A DNA stretch of 7,406 nt from an uncultured Corynebacterium sp. Its GTDB lineage: Bacteria; Actinomycetota; Actinomycetes; Mycobacteriales; Mycobacteriaceae. Position numbers and translations under genes: made by a program. Position 1 is the first letter of the stretch. Every line of letters begins with the position of its first letter. The stretch lies in NCBI GenBank assembly GCA_915275065.1, contig CAJZGD010000122.1, forward strand, positions 1 to 7,406, given 5' to 3'. Shown here in pieces: positions 1-5,504 of the stretch. A model generated the notes under the pieces. It saw only the letters and a list, made by a program, of their open reading frames with translations, had not been told where the DNA came from and did not search any database.

Positions 1-1
1 C

Positions 2-814
2 AGCAACAGCAATTCCACCAGCGCCGATGGCGAAACCACCGTCCGCATTGGCACCACCGACGCGGAAAAGAAAGCCTGGGAAGTATTCGAACAAAAGGCC
101 CAAGAGAATGGCATCAAATTGGAGGTCACAAGTTTTGGTGACTATAACACCCCCAATCTGGCGCTGTCCCAAGACCAAATCGATGTGAACCTGTTCCAGC
201 ACCTGAAATTCCTCGCAGAATATAATGTTGCCAACAAGGACAATCTCACCCCGGTCGGCGCAACCGAAATTGTTCCCTTGGCCCTATTCTGGAAGGACCA
301 CACTGGCCTCGACGGCATTGATGGGCAAGAAGTTGCCATCCCCAACGACCCCTCCAACCAGGGCCGTGCTATTAACGTGCTGGTGCAAGCCAAGCTAGTC
401 ACGCTGAAAGACGACACGAAAAACACCGTCACCCCCACCCCCGAAGACATCGACCAAGACAAATCCAAGGTGAAGGTCGTGCCGGTCGACGCCGCCGAAA
501 CCACGGTCGCCTACGGCGAGGGCAAGCCGGCGATCATTAATAATACCTACCTCGATCGAGCCGGTATCGATCCAAAATTTTCCGTCTTCGCCGACGACCC
601 CAAGTCGGAGGTTGCTGAACCTTACATCAATGCCTTTGTGGTCAAACATGACCGCAAGGATGAGGAAGTCTTCAAGAAGCTGACGGAGCTATGGCATACC
701 CAAGAGGTGCAGGATGCCGTTGCCGAGGACTCCAAGGGCACATCAATCCCGGTCACGCGTTCCGCCGAGGATTTGCAAAAAATCCTGGAGCGGTTAGAGC
801 AAACCAACAAATAA
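2..814 (+). CDS. metQ: MetQ, methionine ABC transporter substrate-binding lipoprotein (5' partial)
   Basis: Substrate-binding protein of the MetQNI importer, which captures methionine outside the membrane and delivers it to MetI. The frame is open from base 2, so the start codon, signal peptide and lipobox cysteine lie outside the window; 270 residues remain. The visible N-terminus (SNSNSTSADGE) looks like the flexible linker that follows a lipidated cysteine, and the mature fold begins at TTVRIGTTD. NLPA/MetQ family hallmarks are NLALSQDQIDVNLFQH (visible residues 52-67), IPNDPSNQGRA (113-123) and the PAIINNTY stretch (about 176-183). A TTG at 119 is internal, because strong family similarity continues upstream of it. 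The gene is followed by a hairpin and then metN, so it is the first gene of the visible metQNI cluster. Family assignment is firm; methionine as ligand follows from the family and from adjacent metN with its NIL domain. Confidence 0.95.
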   Translation, partial: SNSNSTSADGETTVRIGTTDAEKKAWEVFEQKAQENGIKLEVTSFGDYNTPNLALSQDQIDVNLFQHLKFLAEYNVANKDNLTPVGATEIVPLALFWKDHTGLDGIDGQEVAIPNDPSNQGRAINVLVQAKLVTLKDDTKNTVTPTPEDIDQDKSKVKVVPVDAAETTVAYGEGKPAIINNTYLDRAGIDPKFSVFADDPKSEVAEPYINAFVVKHDRKDEEVFKKLTELWHTQEVQDAVAEDSKGTSIPVTRSAEDLQKILERLEQTNK

Positions 815-832
815 CTCCCTCAGCCCACGCCC

Positions 833-860
833 AAAACCCCGGTAATGCCACTGGGGTTTT
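833..860 (+). terminator. Hairpin between metQ and metN, likely intrinsic (leaky) terminator
   Basis: Arms AAAACCCCGGT (833-843) and ACTGGGGTTTT (850-860) pair over 11 bp, including one G-U pair, around a 6-nt loop, ending in TTTT. It begins 18 bp after the metQ stop and ends 30 bp before the metN start. The T-run is short and interrupted by AGGG, and no clear promoter is visible before metN, so partial termination with read-through is more likely than a complete stop. Confidence 0.7.
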
Positions 861-890
861 AGGGATTTAACCTCAAGAAAGAGGCTTCAG

Positions 891-1922
891 GTGATCGGTA
901 CCCAAATCGAATTCAAAAACCTTTCCAAAACATTCCCGTCACGCAAAAAAGGTGCTGAGAACGTTGTTGCGCTCAGCGATATCAATCTCACCGTGGAACC
1001 TGGTGAAATCATTGGCATCATTGGCTACTCCGGTGCCGGCAAGTCCACACTTGTGCGCATGATTAATGGCCTCGACACGCCCACCAGCGGTGAAGTGCTT
1101 CTCGACGGCACCAATATCGTGGGTATGAAGGAAAAAGAACTCCGAGCTGTACGCCGCAATATCGGTATGATCTTCCAACAGTTCAACCTCATGAATTCAC
1201 GCACCGCCGCCGGCAACATCGACTACCCGCTCAAGCTTGCGGGCATCCCCAAAGACGAGCGAGACGAACGAGTGGCCGAACTTCTCGACTTCGTGGGCCT
1301 CTCCGATCGCGGCAATAACTACCCCGAACAGCTTTCCGGCGGCCAAAAACAGCGCGTCGGCATCGCCCGCGCACTCGCCAGCAACCCCGCCCTCCTGCTT
1401 GCCGACGAAGCCACATCCGCCCTCGACCCGGAAACCACGCATGAAGTCCTCCACCTCCTGCGGAAAGTCAACCAGGACTTAGGCATCACCATCGTGGTTA
1501 TCACCCACGAAATGGAGGTGGTGCGGGCCATCGCCGACAAGGTAGCAGTCATGGAAAACGGCAAAATCATGGAGTACGGCACCACCTACGAAGTGTTTTC
1601 CAACCCCAAAACCGTGGTGGCCCAAAAATTCGTGGCCACCTCCCTGCGGAACACCCCCGACACCATCGAATCGGAGGAACTGCTTTCCCACGAAGGACGC
1701 CTTTTCACCATCAATCTCACGGAAGAATCCGGCTTCTTCGCCGCCGCCGCAGAAGCCCGCAGCAACGGGGCATCGATCGGCATTGTGCATGGTGGCGTCA
1801 CCACTTTGCAACGCCACTCCTTTGGCAAAGTCACGGTTCGCCTGACCGGCCCAAAATCTGCGATCGACGACTTCCGCAACCGGTTGCAGCGCACCACCGA
1901 TATTAAGGAGATCCTGCGATGA
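891..1922 (+). CDS. metN: MetN, methionine ABC transporter ATP-binding protein
   Basis: ATPase that powers methionine import with MetI and MetQ at the inner face of the membrane. At 343 residues it has normal MetN length. Visible motifs are Walker A GYSGAGKST (45-53), Q-loop Gln96 in FQQFNLM, the ABC signature LSGGQ (148-152), Walker B LLLADE (168-173, catalytic Glu173) and the switch His206 in ITHEM. Residues from about 265 to the end form the NIL domain (GRLFTINL..., GIVHGGV...), which in MetN-type ATPases binds methionine and inhibits transport when the internal pool is high. It starts with GTG, supported by AAGAAAGAGG (875-884) six bases upstream. Its stop codon overlaps the metI start in ATGA, so the two genes are translationally coupled. 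Nothing in it looks damaged. Confidence 0.97.
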   Translation: MIGTQIEFKNLSKTFPSRKKGAENVVALSDINLTVEPGEIIGIIGYSGAGKSTLVRMINGLDTPTSGEVLLDGTNIVGMKEKELRAVRRNIGMIFQQFNLMNSRTAAGNIDYPLKLAGIPKDERDERVAELLDFVGLSDRGNNYPEQLSGGQKQRVGIARALASNPALLLADEATSALDPETTHEVLHLLRKVNQDLGITIVVITHEMEVVRAIADKVAVMENGKIMEYGTTYEVFSNPKTVVAQKFVATSLRNTPDTIESEELLSHEGRLFTINLTEESGFFAAAAEARSNGASIGIVHGGVTTLQRHSFGKVTVRLTGPKSAIDDFRNRLQRTTDIKEILR

Positions 1923-2605
1923 CCACTGCTATTCTGGCCGCTGGCGAAACCAATTGGAATCGGCTCGCCGGCCCATTCCAGGAAGCCATCGTCGACACCC
2001 TGGTCATGGTCGGCACCACCCTCGTCATTGGTGGACTGTGCGGCCTCATCCTGGGCATGCTGCTCTACACCACCCGTGCCGGGGGTATTCTTCAAAACAA
2101 GTTCGTTTTCGGGCTCCTTAATGTTCTGGTCAACTTTGTTCGCCCCATCCCCTTCATCATTCTGCTTGTCACCCTCGGACCCCTGACGAAAGCACTGGTG
2201 GGAAGCCAAATTGGTCGGGACGCCGCCATCGTCGGCATGTCGGTCGCCGCAACCTTCGGGGTGGCGCGCATCGTGGAGCAAAACCTTGTGACCATTGACC
2301 CAGGCATGATTGAAGCCGCTCGGGCTATGGGGGCCAGCCCCTGGCAAATCATCACCGGCGTGATCATCCGCGAAGCCTTAGGTCCGCTGGTATTGGGTTA
2401 TACCTTCTGCTTCATTGCCATCGTGGACATGTCCGCCATGGCCGGCTACATCGGTGGCGGCGGGCTTGGTGACTTTGCCATCACCAAGGGTTATCGGGCC
2501 TTTAACCTGGAGGTCACCTATGTGACCACGTTCATGATTATCATTATTGTGCAGATCGCCCAGCTCTTGGGCAACTGGTTGTCCCGAAAGATCATGCGCC
2601 GCTAG
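1919..2605 (+). CDS. metI: MetI, methionine ABC transporter permease
   Basis: Membrane-spanning subunit that forms the methionine channel as a dimer bound to two MetN subunits. The 228-residue protein has about five hydrophobic helices (roughly 24-50, 63-85, 101-116, 152-172 and 198-222), as expected for this small permease family. The EAA loop that docks on the ATPase is visible as EAARAMGASPWQIITG (132-147). The family stretch MSAMAGYIGGGGLGDFAI (171-188) is also intact. The ATG overlaps the metN stop by 4 bp and has AAGGAG (1905-1910) eight bases upstream. It is the last gene of the cluster; the next gene is convergent and its stop lies about 41 bp away. Confidence 0.96.
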   Translation: MTTAILAAGETNWNRLAGPFQEAIVDTLVMVGTTLVIGGLCGLILGMLLYTTRAGGILQNKFVFGLLNVLVNFVRPIPFIILLVTLGPLTKALVGSQIGRDAAIVGMSVAATFGVARIVEQNLVTIDPGMIEAARAMGASPWQIITGVIIREALGPLVLGYTFCFIAIVDMSAMAGYIGGGGLGDFAITKGYRAFNLEVTYVTTFMIIIIVQIAQLLGNWLSRKIMRR

Positions 2606-2630
2606 CCAATGGTTGATTGGTGGTTGGCTA
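2603..2630. terminator. Weak hairpin between convergent metI and the ferredoxin-like gene
   Basis: TAGCCAA (2603-2609, including the metI stop) pairs with TTGGCTA (2624-2630) around a 14-nt loop, and a second TTGGCT at 2632-2637 could compete. It fills the 41-bp gap between two converging genes, where a shared terminator is expected. Neither strand has a T-run after the stem, so this is only a candidate. Confidence 0.3.
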
Positions 2631-2646
2631 ATTGGCTGGGAGTCAG

Positions 2647-3645
2647 CTATGCCCTGGTCACGCCGGTAGCTACCCATACCTGGGCGGTTTTAGGCTGGTC
2701 CCCACAGCTGGGAATGACCCCCGAAGCTTCCCGCTGTTCCAGGGTGACCAGCCACCCTCGACCATCACGGTGGGTGACCAGCAGCTTTTCTACCCCCTGG
2801 CCTTGGGCCGCAGGTTCCACACTGGTAGCGGTGGTCGCAGTGACCGCAACGGTAAGAACGCCGGGACGAGGCGTCTCACCCTGATCGAATATTTTTTCTA
2901 AAACCGCTATCTCTGCCACCTGCTGTTGGCTGGTGAAAATCCCCCGGCCTCGATTCCCCGGCAAAAACAGTTTATCCTGCATGGCATAGTTGTATACGTC
3001 TTGAGCGGCACGGGAATTCAGCCGCCCATAAAAATAAGCCCAGGGAAACAGCATCATGGAAGGGGCGAAGCGATGCCCCTTCGTGTGACTACATTCCCAG
3101 ATCGGCGCATCCGGGAATGCCCGCACCAGATCTTGGGCGATGGGTCGGCCTTTGATCGCGCAGCAACGATCCCGTTTGGCATGCGTGCAGACAAGAAGTT
3201 GGGGTTCGGTGATCACGCGCGCTCGTTCCGGGACGGTATCGGGGCTGGTAAGATCCAACTCCCCCAACTCATCAACGCTGCTAATCATCAGATGCTTGGT
3301 GATTCCCTGCTCGCAAAACACCAGGTAAGTATTGCGTTCCGGGCCGCCCTGTCGACCGATACGTCCCGGCTTACGGATGAGGTAAAGACCAGGGAGCTGC
3401 TTGAGTATTTCGGTATCGGCTGCACTAAAAGTACCGCCGTCGAGTATGTCGTGGCTCCACGGACCTGCATGCTCGTAGAGAACGAAGACACCACCGGTAC
3501 GGGCACTACCAGGCAGGGGTTCTGCCACAACATCAGAGCAGAATGTTCTGGACGATGGGAGCGCACAGGCATTGGCCGCAAAGGGATCGTAGTCTATGGC
3601 CGCGGGAAAGGAATCGGCAGATTCGATGTGGTTGGTGGCGCTCAT
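2647..3645 (-). CDS. Sucrase/ferredoxin-like (thioredoxin-like [2Fe-2S]) family protein
   Basis: A 332-residue soluble protein of the Suc_Fer-like family, related to yeast Apd1 and thioredoxin-like ferredoxins. The central EHAGPWSHDIL (58-68), then CTHAKRDRCCAIKGRPIA (153-170) and WECSHTKGHRFAPS (183-196), are diagnostic. Cys153 and Cys162 (C-x8-C), followed after 24 residues by His187 and His191 (H-x3-H), fit the two-Cys, two-His [2Fe-2S] ligation described for Apd1-type proteins. A redox role is therefore inferred; the substrate is unknown. It has no signal peptide or membrane segment and is presumably cytosolic. The ATG is preceded by GAAGGA (plus-strand 3649-3654), three bases away. A TACACT hexamer just upstream (3655-3660) could be a -10 element but would leave almost no leader. 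The gene converges on metI; a link to sulfur metabolism is suggested only by position. Confidence 0.88.
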   Translation of the reverse strand: MSATNHIESADSFPAAIDYDPFAANACALPSSRTFCSDVVAEPLPGSARTGGVFVLYEHAGPWSHDILDGGTFSAADTEILKQLPGLYLIRKPGRIGRQGGPERNTYLVFCEQGITKHLMISSVDELGELDLTSPDTVPERARVITEPQLLVCTHAKRDRCCAIKGRPIAQDLVRAFPDAPIWECSHTKGHRFAPSMMLFPWAYFYGRLNSRAAQDVYNYAMQDKLFLPGNRGRGIFTSQQQVAEIAVLEKIFDQGETPRPGVLTVAVTATTATSVEPAAQGQGVEKLLVTHRDGRGWLVTLEQREASGVIPSCGDQPKTAQVWVATGVTRA

Positions 3646-3784
3646 GGTTCCTTCAGTGTATGGGTTGGCATGCCCGAAAGAAACTTGAGCACCTTACCCC
3701 GGATCAGAGGCAGCACCTCCCCGACACGCACAACCTGCCCAAGGCCTACCCACAACGATGATCAGAATGTCACTCAGAACACTA

Positions 3785-3816
3785 ACCCCAAGCTAGCACA
3801 ACTGCTGAGCTGGGGT
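3785..3816. other. Strong imperfect hairpin of unknown role
   Basis: ACCCCA (3785-3790) pairs with TGGGGT (3811-3816), GCT (3792-3794) with AGC (3808-3810), and AGCA (3795-3798) with TGCT (3803-3806), closing on the loop CAAC. That gives 13 base pairs with one bulged base on each side (A3791 and G3807). No T-run follows on either strand, and no gene ends nearby, so it is not an obvious mRNA terminator. Its right arm contains the inverted copy of the local repeat. Confidence 0.55.
3800..3813 (-). repeat. CCAGCTCAGCA repeat, inverted copy
   Basis: On the minus strand this reads CCAGCTCAGCAGTT, a perfect 14-bp inverted match to 4175-4188, 361 bp away. It lies in the right arm of the 3785-3816 hairpin. 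Confidence 0.6.
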
Positions 3817-3874
3817 AACAAACATGCTGTTCTGCCAACTGCGACTTCCATCCGGTAGCACCTTCGCTCAATCG

Positions 3875-3894
3875 GAACTCCAGCTCAGCACATC
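3875..3894 (+). repeat. CCAGCTCAGCA repeat, direct copy 1
   Basis: GAACTC-CAGCTCAGCACATC is a perfect 20-bp match to 4014-4033. Similarity decays downstream, where both copies run into a CCCCCAC-rich stretch, suggesting diverged longer units. Confidence 0.65.
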
Positions 3895-4013
3895 CACTAT
3901 TCCCCCACCACTACTCGATTATCAACCATTGCTGCCCCATCCGGCACCCACGCCGCGGACTTCAAGCTGTACTTTCTCGATTCAGTACCAACCACGGGCT
4001 GCCCCGCAAACCA

Positions 4014-4033
4014 GAACTCCAGCTCAGCACATC
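4014..4033 (+). repeat. CCAGCTCAGCA repeat, direct copy 2
   Basis: It is identical over 20 bp to 3875-3894, 139 bp downstream of it. The flank just upstream (CTGCCCCGCAAACC) resembles CTGCCCGCAAACC upstream of copy 3, so the repeated unit is longer than the core. Confidence 0.65.
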
Positions 4034-4174
4034 ACCTACCCCCACACGCACCAGCTTCAACATGCCAACCCCCACCTCTAAACCCCGACAACAACCGCAG
4101 CAACCAAGCAAACCTGCGCAACTGGCACGCCTGCCATGACCGATACTGCCCGCAAACCCGCCCATCACGGTAGT

Positions 4175-4188
4175 CCAGCTCAGCAGTT
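4175..4188 (+). repeat. CCAGCTCAGCA repeat, direct copy 3
   Basis: CCAGCTCAGCAGTT shares the 11-bp core with copies 1 and 2 and all 14 bp with the inverted copy at 3800-3813. The following TTCCCCACAGCTTCTCGTTA resembles the sequence after copy 1 (TTCCCCCACCACTACTCGAT), again pointing to diverged longer repeats. Confidence 0.6.
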
Positions 4189-4278
4189 CTGCTTCCCCAC
4201 AGCTTCTCGTTAGCTTACCGTTCAACCAGCACGCCCACCCGGCAAGAACTAGCCCATAAACCAACACATCAGCCATCA

Positions 4279-4290
4279 AGCCATATGGCT
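4279..4290. promoter_or_regulatory. 12-bp perfect palindrome upstream of the lipoprotein gene
   Basis: AGCCATATGGCT is a perfect palindrome 109 bp before the ATG at 4400, preceded by another AGCCAT half at 4271-4276. It could be an operator for a dimeric regulator. I do not recognise the site, and chance is possible. Confidence 0.3.
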
Positions 4291-4307
4291 AAAAAGACAA
4301 TATTAGT

Positions 4308-4330
4308 GATATAACCGCAGCATATCGGTT
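4308..4330. promoter_or_regulatory. Overlapping dyads next to a TTGACA element
   Basis: GATAT (4308-4312) mirrors ATATC (4322-4326), and AACCG (4313-4317) mirrors CGGTT (4326-4330). The right end runs into a perfect TTGACA at 4330-4335. No well-spaced -10 follows this TTGACA (TAATCC at 13 bp, TAGCGG at 20 bp), so it may be an operator rather than a core promoter. Confidence 0.3.
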
Positions 4331-4387
4331 TGACAACGATCATCCCAGTAATCCGTAGCGGAACTCGCCAATCCCTGTTACAGAAGT

Positions 4388-4393
4388 TACTAT
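4388..4393 (+). promoter_or_regulatory. Putative -10 element of a leaderless promoter
   Basis: TACTAT fits the actinobacterial TANNNT -10 consensus. Exactly six bases separate it from the ATG at 4400, which places the expected transcription start at the A of the ATG. No Shine-Dalgarno sequence lies in front of this gene, and no clear -35 is visible. Confidence 0.5.
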
Positions 4394-4399
4394 TGTGAT

Positions 4400-5053
4400 A
4401 TGAGTGAAAAGAGTCTGACCCCCCGAGCCTTAGCCGTCGTCATTACCGTCGCGGCGCTTACCCTCGCTGCCTGCAACAACAGCGACAACACCACGAGCAA
4501 ACTCGCAAACACCGCCCAACCCCCCTCATCCACCGCACCCCCCGCACCCGAACAACCCACATCCCCCATCCCCAGCACCCCAGCCACAACCACTCCAAGC
4601 AATGATGCTGAGGACAATACAAGCCCAACCACCGGCCAAAACACCAACCAAAACACCGAGGAAGGCAAACTCGTCCCCATTGGGATGATTGTTGGCAATT
4701 ATGATGACTACGACCAGGTCACCATTAATTTCGCCGGCACGAACACGCCCGAATGGACCGCCGAATACACCGATAGCCCCACCCAACAAGGCAGCGGCCG
4801 ACCCATCAAATACGATGGCGACCATGCACTCAACCTGTACATCAAAAACGTTGCCATGCCGTTCGAAGTCGGGCGAGATGATCCAAATCTCAGCCCAGTA
4901 CCAGGCATAGGACCAGCGGTGTCAGAAGTCCGTTCCGGCGGCACATTCGAAGGACAAGCCCAGTTTGTTATTGGCCTCAAAGACAGCAAACATCCCTACA
5001 AAGTCCGCACAGAACAAAACCCCACCAGGCTCATCATCGACGTGCAGCATTAA
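4400..5053 (+). CDS. Lipoprotein with C-terminal AMIN-like domain
   Basis: A 217-residue exported lipoprotein. It has a short basic N-terminus, a hydrophobic segment (about 9-22) and the lipobox LAAC, with lipidated Cys25. Residues 26-90 are a low-complexity linker rich in Thr, Pro, Asn and Ser, probably spanning cell-wall material. From about 93 to 217 lies an AMIN-like domain, recognised from GNYDDYDQVTINFAG (99-113), the VSEVRSGGTFEGQAQFVIGL stretch (174-193) and the ending PTRLIIDVQH. Related AMIN domains bind or position envelope components in other proteins; the role of the actinobacterial form is not established. The ATG has no ribosome-binding site but sits six bases after TACTAT, so leaderless expression is likely. 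The next gene starts 46 bp downstream with its own putative leaderless promoter. Confidence 0.85.
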   Translation: MSEKSLTPRALAVVITVAALTLAACNNSDNTTSKLANTAQPPSSTAPPAPEQPTSPIPSTPATTTPSNDAEDNTSPTTGQNTNQNTEEGKLVPIGMIVGNYDDYDQVTINFAGTNTPEWTAEYTDSPTQQGSGRPIKYDGDHALNLYIKNVAMPFEVGRDDPNLSPVPGIGPAVSEVRSGGTFEGQAQFVIGLKDSKHPYKVRTEQNPTRLIIDVQH

Positions 5054-5087
5054 TCGCAGGAATCAAAACCGATAAGGTCGGACATGC

Positions 5088-5093
5088 TAGCGT
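5088..5093 (+). promoter_or_regulatory. Putative -10 element of a leaderless promoter
   Basis: TAGCGT matches TANNNT and lies exactly six bases before the ATG at 5100, the same geometry as for the preceding gene. The nearest purine-rich stretch (GATAAGG, 5071-5077) is over 20 bases from the ATG, too far to be a ribosome-binding site. Confidence 0.4.
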
Positions 5094-5099
5094 GTTACC

Positions 5100-5492
5100 A
5101 TGACCGCCACCCCTCAGACTCCACTTGTGGTCCGCATCGTCTCCTCTGCACTGTTTAGCTGCGCAGTTGCTGTATTATCGACCAATCTCCCCAAAAATAT
5201 GCGGGCCATCATCATGGTGACATGCGTCGCAGTCGGCATAATGGTTATTTACGCCCACCCCTACCGCAAACAGGTCCAACAGTTTCTCGCCAACCATAAT
5301 ATGAAACCGCAGCCACGCCTCACCGATATGCTGCCAGTCATAGTGGTCTGGATTGCACTGCTCCTGGTCCCGATTTTCGCCCCAGCGCCATGGTGGCTCA
5401 CAGCAATATGCTGGCTGGGAATTTTCGCATGGATGTGGATAGTATTCCCCATCATCGACGGCACCCGGTCACTGCGGAGGCTAGCGTCGTAA
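5100..5492 (+). CDS. Small four-helix membrane protein of unknown function
   Basis: A 130-residue hydrophobic protein that I cannot assign to a family with confidence. Four membrane segments are visible at about 9-28, 34-52, 76-94 and 98-119. The polar loop 53-75 (HPYRKQVQQFLANHNMKPQPR) carries most of the charge, and by the positive-inside rule it and both ends (RSLRR at 123-127) face the cytoplasm. The pair NLPKNMRA...VIYAHPYRK and the Trp-rich fourth helix (WWLTAICWLGIFAWMWIVF) are its most distinctive stretches. It follows the lipoprotein gene by 46 bp on the same strand, but with its own likely leaderless promoter. Its last 12 bp overlap the end of the convergent TIGR03943 gene. Coding potential is supported by clean helix spacing and lack of a better frame. 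Confidence 0.75.
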   Translation: MTATPQTPLVVRIVSSALFSCAVAVLSTNLPKNMRAIIMVTCVAVGIMVIYAHPYRKQVQQFLANHNMKPQPRLTDMLPVIVVWIALLLVPIFAPAPWWLTAICWLGIFAWMWIVFPIIDGTRSLRRLAS

Positions 5493-5504
5493 CGCACCAT
5501 AGCC
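5479..5504. terminator. Hairpin over the overlapping convergent gene ends
   Basis: GGCTA (5479-5483) pairs with TAGCC (5500-5504) and GCGT (5484-5487) with ACGC (5492-5495), with loop CGTA and a 4-base bulge (ACCA). An outer inverted repeat, CTGCGGAG (5472-5479) and CTCCGCAG (5520-5527), surrounds most of it. It covers both stop codons and could end transcription in both directions, but there is no T-run. Confidence 0.35.

Larger units (their letters stand above)
3646..4399. other. 754-bp gene-free region between divergent genes, with repeats and hairpins
   Basis: No reading frame here looks like a real protein: the plus frame 3824-4081 and the minus frame 3962-4279 are low-complexity and match no family I recognise. 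The plus strand is C-rich and G-poor; 4021-4140 holds 55 C and 16 G by hand count. The region contains a strong hairpin (3785-3816), four copies of a CCAGCTCAGCA-centred repeat, a 12-bp palindrome (4279-4290), a dyad (4308-4330), and a putative promoter for the downstream lipoprotein gene. It may be a graveyard of an old element, a regulatory or small-RNA locus, or both. Confidence 0.6.

Noticed and set aside
1586..2347. 253-residue minus-strand reading frame across the metN-metI junction
   Set aside because: It is a mirror frame of two well-supported genes with His/Gly/Asp-rich random-looking sequence.
2926..3858. 310-residue plus-strand reading frame opposite the ferredoxin-like gene
   Set aside because: It is antisense to a gene with clear family motifs, has no recognisable domain, and runs on into low-complexity intergenic sequence.
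3824..4081. 85-residue plus-strand frame in the intergenic region
   Set aside because: A Pro/Thr/Gln/His-rich translation of C-rich DNA with no start signal and no hydrophobic core.
3800..4188. CRISPR array
   Set aside because: Copies are only 11-20 bp, irregularly spaced (139 and 156 bp), one is inverted, and no cas gene is present.
4168..4240. Possible tRNA, from AGCTCAGCAG and GTTCAACC resembling D- and T-loop sequences
   Set aside because: No 7-bp acceptor stem, no anticodon stem at the right distance and no paired T-arm could be found.
3962..4279. 105-residue minus-strand frame in the intergenic region
   Set aside because: Low complexity rich in Gly, Leu, Cys and Trp; its repeated LSW stretches are just translations of the CCAGCTCAGCA repeat. 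No ribosome-binding site or family resemblance.
4330..4361. Classical sigma70-type promoter from the perfect TTGACA at 4330
   Set aside because: The only -10-like hexamers lie at 13 bp (TAATCC) or 20 bp (TAGCGG), outside normal spacing; the element next to the ATG is a better fit.
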